DNA of 64,000 nucleotides, from NCBI GenBank assembly GCA_965222995.1, contig OZ244977.1:3720001-3784000 (forward strand), given 5' to 3'. The DNA is from SB11 sp965222995 (GTDB lineage Bacteria > Bacteroidota > Bacteroidia > UBA8524). This document shows positions 16,821 through 25,646 of the stretch, in pieces. Every line of letters starts with the position of its first letter. Position 1 is the first letter of the stretch. Under the pieces are notes generated by a model, which saw only the letters and a program-made list of their open reading frames with translations, did not search any database and was not told the DNA's origin. The translations under genes were made by a program, and so were the position numbers.

Positions 16821-17690
16821 ATGGGGATACAATACTTCAAAAACGTTAGTGAAATAATACAGCCTCTTTTTGATGATGAAATAATTGAAAACTCATCGCT
16901 TCTCACCCCCTCACCTTTTCAAAGTTTGTTATTGCCAAAAAGCAATATTGCTTTTCATATCGTTTCGTTAAATATTCCCTTTTTAAGTGTATTAGAAAGT
17001 ACTTTTTTTTATGATTGGGCAAATCATGCTGAAAAACAAGGGATGCAACCCATACATATTTGGGAGGACCGTTGGCTAAGCCAACAAGATATTATACACT
17101 CACAATTATCATCTTTAGCTAAGAAAACCAAGGTGGTTTTTGCCCGAAATACTTATGCCAAGCGTATTAGCCAACCCATGGCAAATGATTTTTTAAACCA
17201 ACACCATTTAGGCGGCTCGCCCATTGCCCGATATAAATACGGGTTGTTTCATAAAAAAAGTAAAGAATTGCTTGGGGTAGCTACTTTTAGTGCCCCAAGA
17301 AAGTTTATACGCGGAAAAGAAACTTACCGCTCTTATGAGTTGGTTCGCTATGGCAGCCAACTTAATACAACTATTACAGGTGGTTTAAGCAAGCTTCTCA
17401 AAACATTTATAAAAGAAGTACAGCCTGATGATATTATGACTTATGCTGACCGTGATTGGTGGACAGGTAAAAGCTATTCTCCATTAGGCTTCAAAATGGT
17501 AGAAGTTAAGCCTCCGCTTCAGTTTTGGGTAAAACCAACAGAGAACAAGCGGTATACTACCCCCCAGCTTAGCAGACTGTTAAAAGATAGATTGGATGCC
17601 AAAGCAAATAAGCAGGTTCAATTTGCAAACTTAGGCTACATCAGCATACATAATTCGGGTAGTAGAAAGTTTCTTTATACTCTAAAGTAA
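16821..17690 (+). CDS. Hypothetical protein with a GNAT/Mom-like C-terminal domain
   Basis: 289 residues from ATG 16821. Residues ~110-240 contain the pattern FLNQHHLGGSP, KYGLFHKKSKELLGVATFSAPR, YELVRYGSQ, ITGGLSKLLKTFIKE and TYADRDWWTGKSYSPLGFKMV. That order is seen in a domain common in phage proteins (homing-endonuclease-associated) and is reminiscent of the GNAT-like fold of phage Mom DNA-modification proteins. The N-terminal ~100 residues are unrecognised. No phage genes are near, so this is a chromosomal stand-alone version. Whether it modifies DNA is unknown. A TTG at 16791 would overlap the promoter hairpin. Confidence 0.5.
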   Translation: MGIQYFKNVSEIIQPLFDDEIIENSSLLTPSPFQSLLLPKSNIAFHIVSLNIPFLSVLESTFFYDWANHAEKQGMQPIHIWEDRWLSQQDIIHSQLSSLAKKTKVVFARNTYAKRISQPMANDFLNQHHLGGSPIARYKYGLFHKKSKELLGVATFSAPRKFIRGKETYRSYELVRYGSQLNTTITGGLSKLLKTFIKEVQPDDIMTYADRDWWTGKSYSPLGFKMVEVKPPLQFWVKPTENKRYTTPQLSRLLKDRLDAKANKQVQFANLGYISIHNSGSRKFLYTLK

Positions 17691-17808
17691 TTTATTTACC
17701 GTTTGCTGACTGAAACCTACCACTCACTGGCAAATTATAATTATTGCAATCAACCCCCTCACAATTAAATAATTAAAAGCGTTACTTTAGTATAAATGCA
17801 TCATTAAA

Positions 17809-18435
17809 ATGGCTTCATTACTATTGCAACGCACTTCTAAATATATATTAACTGTTTTTGCTACATTAGTTTTAACAGTTGGTATTCCTTCGTGTATTGG
17901 TTCTTGTCCTGAAATAGAAGAATATTTTGACATTACCCGAATTGATATAAATAACTACAGAATTGTTAGTACTGTTGAGGATGAAATTCTTACCCAAGAC
18001 AATGTAGATTTTGAGGATTATTTTATTAAATGTGATTTTACGGTTGAATATTACTCGTATTACACACCTAAAACTTCTCTTATGAATACCGCATTTGCGT
18101 TGAGTTGCCCTTCATTGGGAGAGTCAGGTTCTTTGGAAGGAATGGATACCATTTTGGTAATTGCTAAAACAGACTATGACAATACTTTTTCAGCAGGAGA
18201 TACCTTATCATCCATTGTAAATATTAATACTCATACTTATAGCAGAAAACGCTTTGAACCCCTTTCGCAATTTATCACTGAAAACAAAAGTAAAATTTGG
18301 TATCAGCACGGTTTTGATATCCAGCTTAATAGAAAACCAACTAATCTAAATACTTCACATAGTTTTGATGTAATTATCAAGCTTGGAAACGGAGAAGAAT
18401 ATAGTTCTACTACACCCAAAGTATATTTCAGGTAA
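17809..18435 (+). CDS. Putative lipoprotein (DUF5034-like)
   Basis: 208 residues with a long N-terminal hydrophobic segment (YILTVFATLVLTVG) ending in a lipobox-like IPSC at residues 26-29; Cys29 would be lipid-modified. The mature part starts with a DITRIDI segment like that in DUF5034 lipoproteins and is otherwise beta-rich. It probably sits in the outer or inner membrane facing the periplasm. It lies 38 nt upstream of a membrane protein gene on the same strand, so they may be co-transcribed. Function unknown. Confidence 0.55.
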   Translation: MASLLLQRTSKYILTVFATLVLTVGIPSCIGSCPEIEEYFDITRIDINNYRIVSTVEDEILTQDNVDFEDYFIKCDFTVEYYSYYTPKTSLMNTAFALSCPSLGESGSLEGMDTILVIAKTDYDNTFSAGDTLSSIVNINTHTYSRKRFEPLSQFITENKSKIWYQHGFDIQLNRKPTNLNTSHSFDVIIKLGNGEEYSSTTPKVYFR

Positions 18436-18473
18436 CTGTATTTACAAAACGTCTTACATTCGTATTAACTAAT

Positions 18474-19220
18474 ATGAATGCAAGCAAAAAAACATCAAAC
18501 GTAGTTTTAATACTGGCTAACCTTGTTCCGTTGGCAGGGGTGTTGTTTTTAGGCTGGGACGGCAAGGGCATTATTGTGGTTTATATTTTAGAAACCGTGA
18601 TGATAGGCATTTTAAACGCCCTAAAAATGCTTACCATTTACTTTATTAACGGCACTGAAAATGAGCCTAAAGAAAATCCTAAAACCCAAGGTGTTTCAGG
18701 TTTGGCTCTTATCCCGTTTTTTTTATTCCATTATAACTTTTTCATTTTCGTTCAGTCTGTTCTGTTTTTTGCTTTTTCATCTATGTGGGAACCTATGGGC
18801 AAAGGCCCTGAGCCTTTTAATGTTATTGCCAATTTTGCTTTGTATATAAACCAAGAAACCGCTTGGGCTTTGGGCAGCTTGTTGATAGCTAACCTCACAT
18901 ATTTGATTAATGATTTTATACTAAATGACAGGTATAAAACACAAACCATGGCTGGTTTAATGTTCGCCCCTTACAAACGTATTTTTTTGCAACAGTTTTT
19001 AGTGATTTTGGGAGGCTTTGTTTTTATACTTACGGGAGGTATAGGTGTAGTAATGGGCATATTTGTACTGCTAAAAACAGGAGCCGATTATATAAGCGCC
19101 AATTATGGCAGGAACCCAAAAGTAAAAAGCTGGATTGAGCAGAATATAATGAAAGATAAAGACGGCAAACCGCTTAGCGAGGATGACCGAGAGGCTATGG
19201 AAAAGTTCTTAAAAAGCTAG
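18474..19220 (+). CDS. DUF6498-like integral membrane protein
   Basis: 248 residues with about six membrane helices. The first two (VVLILANLVPLAGVLFLGW, IIVVYILETVMIGILNALKM) carry the W...YILE..MIG..N..KM pattern of DUF6498 proteins, and a HYNFFIF helix follows. The C-terminal ~40 residues are polar (KDKDGKPLSEDDREAMEKFL) and cytoplasmic. Function is unknown. The gene ends 4 nt from the stop of convergent tyrS. Confidence 0.65.
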   Translation: MNASKKTSNVVLILANLVPLAGVLFLGWDGKGIIVVYILETVMIGILNALKMLTIYFINGTENEPKENPKTQGVSGLALIPFFLFHYNFFIFVQSVLFFAFSSMWEPMGKGPEPFNVIANFALYINQETAWALGSLLIANLTYLINDFILNDRYKTQTMAGLMFAPYKRIFLQQFLVILGGFVFILTGGIGVVMGIFVLLKTGADYISANYGRNPKVKSWIEQNIMKDKDGKPLSEDDREAMEKFLKS

Positions 19221-19224
19221 TGGT

Positions 19225-20505
19225 TTACTTAGCTATTACTAAATATTTATTCTTCTTCCCTTTTTGTACCAGTAGGTAGCTGTTTTGTAATAAGTCGCCG
19301 GCGCTTACAGTAGCCTCAGTATCCGTAACTTTTTTCATGTTTAAGCTTACTCCGCCGCCCTTTATCATTTTGCGGGCTTCGCCACGAGAAGGGAATATTC
19401 CCAGTTTATCAGCCATTAGCTCCACTACCTGAATATTAGCTTCAATATCTGTTTTTGGTAAAGTATATTTAAGGTTATCCTCAACCATATCCAGCAATAT
19501 ATCTTCGCTTAGGGTAGTAAGCTTTTCTCCTAAGTCTTTACTAAAAAGTAACTCTGTAGTTTTTATCGCATCATTATACCCCTCTTCTCCATGTACCCGC
19601 GTGGTTATATCTTTTGCCAATGCCTTTTGCAGTGTTCGCAAGTGTGGTTCAGGTTTATGGGCTTCAATAAGTGCGTCTATTTCTTCTTCGGGTAATAGGG
19701 TAAATACCTTAATATAATTTTCAGCATCAGCATCACTAGTGTTTAGCCAAAATTGGTAAAACTTATACGGACTGGTTTTCTTCGGGTCAAGCCATACATT
19801 TCCGCTTTCGCTTTTACCAAATTTAGAACCATCGGCTTTTTTTACTAACGGGGCTACCAATGCAAAGGCTTCACCGCCATCCATTCGGCGTATAAGTTCT
19901 GTTCCTGTGGTAATATTCCCCCACTGGTCGCTACCCCCCATTTGCAGCTTCACATTATTGTTTTTGTGCAAGTGGTAAAAATCGTACCCTTGTATTAGTT
20001 GGTATGAAAACTCTGTAAAAGACATCCCGTTTTCTAAACGGTTTTTTACTGAGTCTTTTGCCATCATATAGTTAACCGTTATATGTTTTCCTGCATCACG
20101 AATAAACCCTAAAAAACTAAAGTCTTTAAACCAGTCGTAGTTATTTACTATCTCAGCAGCATTCTCACCGCTATCAAAATTTAAAAATTGCTGTAATTGC
20201 TTTTTTATACACTCCAGGTTGTGGTTCAGGGTATCAATATCCAATAAATTACGTTCGGCGCTTTTGCCTGAAGGGTCTCCAACCATACCTGTAGCACCAC
20301 CAACCAAAGCAATGGGTTTATGCCCCGCACGTTGCAAGTGAACCAACAGCATTATGGGCACCATATTGCCTATATGCAATGAGTCTGCCGTAGGGTCAAA
20401 CCCAACATAACCCACTGTCATTTCTTTATTCAGTTGCTCTTCGGTTCCGGGCATTATATCCTGCAAAAGCCCTCTCCAGCGTAATTCTTCTACCAAACTG
20501 TTCAT
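19225..20505 (-). CDS. tyrS: Tyrosine--tRNA ligase
   Basis: 426 residues, the normal length for TyrRS. HIGH-type motif in TADSLHIGNMVP near residue 43, Tyr-binding region with GGSDQWGNITTG near residue 190, and the KMSKS-type KFGKSESGNVW near residue 230, followed by the anticodon-binding and S4-like C-terminal domain (FPSRGEARKMIKGGGVSLN). It charges tRNA-Tyr in the cytoplasm and is essential. It lies 15 nt downstream of the WG-repeat gene on the same strand, suggesting a shared transcript. Confidence 0.97.
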   Translation of the reverse strand: MNSLVEELRWRGLLQDIMPGTEEQLNKEMTVGYVGFDPTADSLHIGNMVPIMLLVHLQRAGHKPIALVGGATGMVGDPSGKSAERNLLDIDTLNHNLECIKKQLQQFLNFDSGENAAEIVNNYDWFKDFSFLGFIRDAGKHITVNYMMAKDSVKNRLENGMSFTEFSYQLIQGYDFYHLHKNNNVKLQMGGSDQWGNITTGTELIRRMDGGEAFALVAPLVKKADGSKFGKSESGNVWLDPKKTSPYKFYQFWLNTSDADAENYIKVFTLLPEEEIDALIEAHKPEPHLRTLQKALAKDITTRVHGEEGYNDAIKTTELLFSKDLGEKLTTLSEDILLDMVEDNLKYTLPKTDIEANIQVVELMADKLGIFPSRGEARKMIKGGGVSLNMKKVTDTEATVSAGDLLQNSYLLVQKGKKNKYLVIAK

Positions 20506-20520
20506 TAGTATGCTCTAAAT

Positions 20521-21723
20521 CTATTCTTCAAAAAACTGATTGCCTTCTTTATCAATATATCCTGCAAATTTACCGCGTCTGTATACCTTAGCAAGTCCAT
20601 TTTCAAATAAAATTGCATTATCGTATTGGGGTTTTGCTATGACATTTCCTTTAGTATCAATTACTCCCCATTTATTCAACTCATCAACAAATGAAGCGCG
20701 TTCTTCCACAAAATCGGTTAGCATTATGTATTTAAACGGCACTAGCGTATCTCCTTTAGCATTAATTGCTCCCCAATTGCTATTCCCCCTCACCCTTGCA
20801 ACACCACCACTAAATGTTGATGCCGCACTGTATTTTGGCGGAATTATTTGCTCGCCCTTTGAGTTGATATATCCCCATTTTCCACTGTGCTGTACTGCTG
20901 CCAAGCCCTCGCTAAACTCTTTAGCATCAGTATAACTATACAACACCTGTTGTTTCCCTTTTTTGTCAATATACCCGTAGCGGTATGCCCCAAATTTATC
21001 ATTACTCACAGCAGACAAACCTTCGCTAAACGGTGTGGCTGTTGAGTATATAAACGGAATTACTTCCTGCCCCTGTTTATTTAGTGCACCATATTTTCCG
21101 TCGCGTTGGGCTATTGCCAAACCTTCACTATAAGGTAGTATTTCAGTATAAATACTATCACTAATAGTTTTCCCGTTTAAGTCAATTACCCGCCAATATC
21201 CTCTGAGTTTCACTATTGCCAGCCCATTTTCAAAGTTGTTTACATAGTTAAACTTCAAAGGGGTTATATAGTTGCCGTTAACATCTATATATCCAAATAG
21301 CTCTGCTTTGCGGGCATAAGCACGCCCATTAATTACTTTGCCTATTAAGCCAAAAGTGGGCAATACGGTTACTTTACCCTGCTTGTTTAAAATACCAACC
21401 CAACGCTCTTTTAAAAATCCTGCATACCCTTCACTAAAATCGTCTACTGCATCATATTCAAAGGCGATTTTTGTTTTGCCTTTAGCGTTGATAAAGCCCC
21501 ATTTCCCATTCTTTTTAGCTGCAGCCAAGCCTTCTGAAAAGGGATGAACTGCTTCAAACCAAGGCGCTATTTTTATGTTTTTATCTTTATCAGAAAAGCC
21601 CCAGAGATTTTCTTTCCTATATGGAATTAATGTAGTTTGGTTTTGAGCCGATAAAGAGAATGATATACAAAGCAGTAACAATAAGGCTAAACTCCTTATA
21701 CCGCTTTTAGACTTTGAAAGCAT
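20521..21723 (-). CDS. WG-repeat-containing secreted protein
   Basis: 400 residues with a signal peptide (SLALLLLLCISFSLSAQ). The rest is a run of about a dozen WG-type repeats with the pattern GLA.V...GKWG.IN..G...IP..Y......FSEGLA. The repeats make a beta-rich scaffold of unknown function, common in Bacteroidota and in surface or periplasmic proteins. The gene lies 6 nt downstream of the 3-hydroxyanthranilate dioxygenase gene and 15 nt upstream of tyrS. No enzyme domain is visible. Confidence 0.85.
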   Translation of the reverse strand: MLSKSKSGIRSLALLLLLCISFSLSAQNQTTLIPYRKENLWGFSDKDKNIKIAPWFEAVHPFSEGLAAAKKNGKWGFINAKGKTKIAFEYDAVDDFSEGYAGFLKERWVGILNKQGKVTVLPTFGLIGKVINGRAYARKAELFGYIDVNGNYITPLKFNYVNNFENGLAIVKLRGYWRVIDLNGKTISDSIYTEILPYSEGLAIAQRDGKYGALNKQGQEVIPFIYSTATPFSEGLSAVSNDKFGAYRYGYIDKKGKQQVLYSYTDAKEFSEGLAAVQHSGKWGYINSKGEQIIPPKYSAASTFSGGVARVRGNSNWGAINAKGDTLVPFKYIMLTDFVEERASFVDELNKWGVIDTKGNVIAKPQYDNAILFENGLAKVYRRGKFAGYIDKEGNQFFEE

Positions 21724-21729
21724 GTTGTA

Positions 21730-22254
21730 TTAACTAATTTTTTTAGGTGCTTCCATAACCGTACCGCAATTGCTGCAAGTACAGTTTTCTTTGTTTCCAT
21801 AAAAACGCTCAAAAACAGGAGGTAATTGTTTCACTATATCGTATACATACTCGTATTCTTCATATAGTTTATTACCGCAATTTTCGCAATACCACAAAAA
21901 TCCGTCAAGTTCTTCTTTTTTGCGTTCACGCTCTATTACCAAGCCTACCGTATTTTCTCCACGCTGTGGGCTATGAGGTGTGCGGGGAGGTAACAGAAAA
22001 ACCTCACCTTCTTTTATATGAATATCACGAGGTTTATCTTCATCAATAATTTTTAAAACTATATCCCCTTCCAATTGATAAAAAAATTCTTCTCCTTCAT
22101 TGTAGTGATAGTCTTTACGGCTATTAGGACCACCCACCACCATTACTATAAATTCAGCATCTTTCCATACTTGTATATTGCCTACCGGGGGCTTTAATAA
22201 ATGGCGGTTATCGTCTATCCATTTTTTAAAATTAAAAGGTGCTGCTATTGCCAT
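21730..22254 (-). CDS. 3-hydroxyanthranilate 3,4-dioxygenase
   Basis: 174 residues, the size of the bacterial single-cupin enzyme (NbaC/HaaO). The Fe ligands are seen in DYHYNEGEEFFYQLEG (His, Glu) and TPHSPQRGENT (His). The C-terminus carries the extra rubredoxin-like metal site with WYCENCG and CTCSNCG. It converts 3-hydroxyanthranilate to 2-amino-3-carboxymuconate semialdehyde in the kynurenine route to quinolinate and NAD. No other kynurenine pathway genes are in the window. Confidence 0.95.
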   Translation of the reverse strand: MAIAAPFNFKKWIDDNRHLLKPPVGNIQVWKDAEFIVMVVGGPNSRKDYHYNEGEEFFYQLEGDIVLKIIDEDKPRDIHIKEGEVFLLPPRTPHSPQRGENTVGLVIERERKKEELDGFLWYCENCGNKLYEEYEYVYDIVKQLPPVFERFYGNKENCTCSNCGTVMEAPKKIS

Positions 22255-22317
22255 AGTGGTATTGTTTTAGGGCAAATTTCAATTTTTAAGTGTTAAAAAC
22301 AAAGAGGTAAACTAGTT

Positions 22318-22557
22318 CTATACCAACTTGCCTATTACTTCCACACGCTCAAAAACAGCTTCGGTATGTGGTGCGTCTTTCAGTTCGTGTGTAAGGTCTT
22401 GCCCAGCCCAATGTTCATAGTGTTTACCATTGCGCCATAGGCGGCTATTAGTAACATCGTATACTAAACCTTTATATGCCACCCATATTTCATCACGGTC
22501 TTGTCCGTTTCGTAAAGCCAGTTGCGAGCGTGAATATGCTATCAAATCTCTGTCCAT
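22318..22557 (-). CDS. Stand-alone cytochrome b5-like heme-binding domain protein
   Basis: 79 residues comprising just one cytochrome b5 / steroid-binding domain: EIWVAYKGLVYDVTNSRLW, the axial-ligand region HYEHWAGQDLTHEL, and AVFERVEVIGKL at the end. A second potential heme His (KDAPHTEAVFE) lies further along. There is no membrane anchor or signal peptide, so it is cytoplasmic. It may bind heme or, as some minimal members do, a steroid-like ligand. It may be co-transcribed with the dioxygenase gene 63 nt downstream, although no link of function is known. Confidence 0.75.
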   Translation of the reverse strand: MDRDLIAYSRSQLALRNGQDRDEIWVAYKGLVYDVTNSRLWRNGKHYEHWAGQDLTHELKDAPHTEAVFERVEVIGKLV

Positions 22558-22659
22558 AAAGCGTTTTGCTTTTTCATTTTTGTGTAAAATCTCTTTTTTT
22601 AGGGTGCTAAACTGTTAAGTTTTATGAAACTTTGTAAAAGAAACACTTTTTTTTAAAAA

Positions 22660-23805
22660 TTGAAGCTTAGAACTACGTTTTACATTATTCTTGTTTTTAC
22701 TATGGCTGCCTTTGCTTGGTGGACATACTCTTTAGTAAACCTAAGTTTTGAGGTTCATGTTGATGATAATGATAAACTAGGCTACCAAGTACATAAAGCA
22801 ACCCGCACAGTATTACAAAATTCTAAGTTTAAAACTGCTCTTAAAGAAGGTGAGGATCCGGGGTTTCCTGAGTTTAAAGTAGGCAGGCATATTATATATT
22901 TTGATACCACCGAAATGCGTAAGCTTTTAAAGGAGAAACACCCTTATACTACTTTGGTTATTGAAGGGCAAAATGTTTCAGTTATCCCTGCTGATGATAT
23001 TGTAAAAAAATTAGAGGGCGATAAAAACCGCAAAGTGCGGATGTATTTAATTGAAGGGGTTGTTTTTTTATTACTGTTAATGTTTGGGTTTAGCTGGCTG
23101 TATAACCGCTTAAATGCCATTATTCGTTTAAACCAGCAAAAGAGTAACTTTTTGTTGGCGGTAACTCATGAGTTGAAAACACCTATGGCATCGGTAAAGC
23201 TGTTTTTACAAACCATACAACGGCGCGAGCTTTCTCGCGAACAAATGAACCCCATGATTGACAATTGTATTGAAGATGTGAACCGCTTGAATGATTTGGC
23301 TGAAAATATGCTTTTGGCCACTCGTATTGAGGGCAAAAGCTACCAATACAATTTTACCGATGTTGATTTAAGCACTTTAATAAGTGGTATAAGTGAGAAT
23401 TATATAAAGAAATACAGTGCAAATTATACTCTTGAAGAAAGTGTTGCTGATGGTGTTGAAATAAGTGCTGATGTATTTTCTTTAACTTTGGCTATTAATA
23501 ATCTTATTGAGAATGCTCTGAAATATTCTCCGAAACAATCAACCATAAAAATTACTCTTAAAAAAGAGGAAGAAAAGGCAATTCTGCTAATTGCTGATGA
23601 AGGAGATGGGATACCCAAAGATGAACGTACTAATATATTTACCAAATTTTATAGGGTGGGTAATGAAAGTACAAGAACTACAAAGGGAACAGGATTGGGG
23701 TTATATATTGTGAAGGAGATTGTAGACCACCACAAAGCAAGTATTGAGATATTAGATAATACTCCTAAAGGGAGCATATTTAAAATAGTATTTAAAACAT
23801 TATAA
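22660..23805 (+). CDS. Two-component sensor histidine kinase
   Basis: 381 residues, TTG start kept because the first membrane helix starts at residue ~5. Layout: helix 1 (~5-27), ~95-residue periplasmic region, helix 2 (~127-148), then HisKA with LLAVTHELKTPMASVKLFLQ (His near 170) and HATPase with the N box NNLIENALKYS, DEGDGIP and GTGLGLYIV. No HAMP or PAS domain is evident between the second helix and HisKA. The paired regulator follows 13 nt later. The signal sensed is unknown. Confidence 0.92.
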   Translation: MKLRTTFYIILVFTMAAFAWWTYSLVNLSFEVHVDDNDKLGYQVHKATRTVLQNSKFKTALKEGEDPGFPEFKVGRHIIYFDTTEMRKLLKEKHPYTTLVIEGQNVSVIPADDIVKKLEGDKNRKVRMYLIEGVVFLLLLMFGFSWLYNRLNAIIRLNQQKSNFLLAVTHELKTPMASVKLFLQTIQRRELSREQMNPMIDNCIEDVNRLNDLAENMLLATRIEGKSYQYNFTDVDLSTLISGISENYIKKYSANYTLEESVADGVEISADVFSLTLAINNLIENALKYSPKQSTIKITLKKEEEKAILLIADEGDGIPKDERTNIFTKFYRVGNESTRTTKGTGLGLYIVKEIVDHHKASIEILDNTPKGSIFKIVFKTL

Positions 23806-23818
23806 AACAGCTACGATT

Positions 23819-24514
23819 ATGAAAGACAAAATTTTGTTGGTTGAGGACGAGTTGTCGCTGGCACATAACCTAAAACTAAACCTAGAACTAGAGGGCTACT
23901 CTGTAAGTACTGTAGGAGACGGTTCTGCCGCTATTAAAACATTTGGTGAAGAAAAGTTTGAGTTGGTAATATTGGATATTATGATACCCAATATTGACGG
24001 GATTACCGTTTGTGAAAATATCCGCTTAAAGGATAGTGAAACACCCATACTCTTTCTTTCGGCAAAAAACACTGAAGAAGACCGTGTAACTGGGCTGAAA
24101 AAGGGAGGCGATGACTATTTGGTTAAACCTTTTAATTTGGAAGAGTTAATTCTTAGGGTAAACAAACTTATTTCAAGAAACAAAGCTCATGCAGGCGAAA
24201 CTAAACAAGGTTTTAACGAGTACTCTTTTGGAGAGAATTATGCCAATTTTATCAGCTATGATGCAAAAGGTGTAAAAGGAGATTTTAAGCTCACCAAAAA
24301 AGAAGCCTTATTGCTAAAGCTTTTAATTGAGAACAAAGATGAGGTTGTGAGCCGTGAAAAAATATTTCAAACGGTGTGGGGATATAGTGTTTACCCTTCA
24401 ACTAGAACTATTGACAATTTTGTATTGGCTTTTAGGAAGTATTTTGAAGAAGACCCTAAAAACCCAAAACATTTTCACTCGCTTAGAGGTGTAGGATACA
24501 AGTTTGTTGCATAA
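23819..24514 (+). CDS. OmpR/PhoB-family response regulator
   Basis: 231 residues. The receiver domain (1-120) has the acidic pair DE near residues 8-9, the phospho-acceptor Asp in LVILDIMIPNIDG near 53, and Lys in LVKPFNLEELI near 103. The winged-helix DNA-binding domain (~135-231) has KLTKKEALLLKLLIEN, EVVSREKIFQTVWGYS, SVYPSTRTIDNFVLAFRKYF and HFHSLRGVGYKF. It is the partner of the upstream kinase. Its target genes cannot be read from the sequence. Confidence 0.93.
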   Translation: MKDKILLVEDELSLAHNLKLNLELEGYSVSTVGDGSAAIKTFGEEKFELVILDIMIPNIDGITVCENIRLKDSETPILFLSAKNTEEDRVTGLKKGGDDYLVKPFNLEELILRVNKLISRNKAHAGETKQGFNEYSFGENYANFISYDAKGVKGDFKLTKKEALLLKLLIENKDEVVSREKIFQTVWGYSVYPSTRTIDNFVLAFRKYFEEDPKNPKHFHSLRGVGYKFVA

Positions 24515-24545
24515 ATAAAGCCGTATCTCCCGACACAGCTTTATT
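24514..24545. terminator. Weak hairpin after the two-component operon
   Basis: Arms AATAAAGC (24514-24521) and GCTTTATT (24538-24545) separated by 16 bases, placed between the ends of the regulator and the convergent lipoprotein gene. The long loop makes it a weak candidate. Confidence 0.3.
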
Positions 24546-24593
24546 GGCATATGAAAACTACCTTTACAGGTAATTTCTTTCTACTCTACGCTC

Positions 24594-25031
24594 TTATTGT
24601 GCGTTCATATCCCAGTGTGCATTTCCACCGGTAAACGGGCTTTTAAAATCAACTTCCATCCTTTTAGAAGTAAGCTTTTTCACAGTCCACGTTGTTTTTA
24701 TTTGAGAGTTGTCTTTATCTAAAAGTACCTTGGTATCATTATCCGTAAACTCCCATTTTCCCACAAAGCCGGTACTGATAAGTGTGTATGAACCATCTGC
24801 CCTTATATCAAGCTCCAACCCTTTAGAACTATTATCGGGGCTACCGTTATGTGTTGCATCCGCTACTTTCCATTTTCTCGCAATACTATCTACATAGTTT
24901 GGCGTTGGATTGTTTCCACCTCCTGTGTTATTATTAGCAGGTGGTGTGTCTTCACTTTTACTACACGCAGCAGCTAATACCACAAAAAAGGCAACAATTG
25001 TTACTTGCTTTAGATTTCTCATTGTTTTCAT
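24594..25031 (-). CDS. Lipocalin-like lipoprotein
   Basis: 145 residues with a lipoprotein signal (VTIVAFFVVLAAACSKS; Cys near residue 23), a low-complexity Asn/Gly/Pro/Thr linker, and a mature domain with the pattern IARKWKVADATHNGSPD ... SYTLISTGFVGKWEFTDN...KVLLD...WTVKKLTSKRMEVDFKSP. This is the layout of small lipocalin-fold lipoproteins common in Bacteroidota (a ligand-binding beta barrel). It probably faces the periplasm. It is monocistronic and convergent with the two-component operon. Confidence 0.65.
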   Translation of the reverse strand: MKTMRNLKQVTIVAFFVVLAAACSKSEDTPPANNNTGGGNNPTPNYVDSIARKWKVADATHNGSPDNSSKGLELDIRADGSYTLISTGFVGKWEFTDNDTKVLLDKDNSQIKTTWTVKKLTSKRMEVDFKSPFTGGNAHWDMNAQ

Positions 25032-25154
25032 ATTTTTACATAGTTTGTTCTCTAAAGAGTATCAATAATAGTGGCTGGTTGCAGCGTTTAAAGTTTGTTT
25101 ATACCAATATTATAATCGCGTATACAAATCGACAGTTTTTAACTACATATATAA

Positions 25155-25193
25155 AAAACGAGGCTCGAGAATTTAATTCTCGAGCCTCGTTTT
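25155..25193. terminator. Long perfect hairpin terminator
   Basis: 18-bp arms, AAAACGAGGCTCGAGAAT (25155-25172) and its inverted copy (25176-25193), around a TTA loop, with A and T tracts at the ends. It lies just past the stop of the thioredoxin-like gene on the minus strand. Confidence 0.85.
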
Positions 25194-25211
25194 AAGTAGT
25201 AAAATGTGTGT

Positions 25212-25616
25212 TTAATTTATCCAGCTTAAGAAAGCAGCTTTATCCATATAGCCTGCCTTCTTCATCAACTCACCCTTTTCATCTAAAATTAAAAAAGTAG
25301 GAGTACCTTGTACATCGTACTTTTCTTTAATTTTTTTTCCTTCTTCCGACTCTATGTCAACAATAGCGGTAGACATATTGTTTGCCAATTGGTCTGTTAC
25401 TTCTTTATCGCTCAACACCTCTTTTTTAAATTTTTTGCAAGACTTGCAGTATGTGGCATGCACCTCTACAAATACTCTTTGGTTAGCTTCACCCGCTTTG
25501 GCTATTGCCGCCTCAACAGTAGTTTCTTCGAGGTTTACCGTGGTTGTTTTAACGGGTTCGCGACTGCATGCAGCAAACATTAATACCATTAATGCTAAAG
25601 TAATTACGCTTCTCAT
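25212..25616 (-). CDS. Thioredoxin-family lipoprotein
   Basis: 134 residues with a lipobox (LMVLMFAACSRE) and a thioredoxin fold: FVEVHATYCKSCKKFKKEVLSD with the CKSC active site near residue 57, then VDIESEEGKKIKEKYDVQGTPTFLILDEKGE including the cis-Pro. This form resembles DsbD C-terminal or DUF255-like periplasmic reductants. It lies about 30 nt downstream of the OB-fold gene on the same strand. It probably transfers reducing equivalents or oxidises substrates at the outer side of the inner membrane. Confidence 0.85.
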   Translation of the reverse strand: MRSVITLALMVLMFAACSREPVKTTTVNLEETTVEAAIAKAGEANQRVFVEVHATYCKSCKKFKKEVLSDKEVTDQLANNMSTAIVDIESEEGKKIKEKYDVQGTPTFLILDEKGELMKKAGYMDKAAFLSWIN

Positions 25617-25646
25617 TTTGTGTTTTTATTTAGTTATTAGTTTCAT

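Noticed and set aside
16756..16857. 33-codon ORF across the hairpin at 16780
   Set aside because: Runs through the promoter and the first codons of the larger gene, has no family and no box.
24514..24545. Strong terminator after the two-component operon
   Set aside because: The loop is 16 bases and the stem 8, so I keep it only as a weak candidate.
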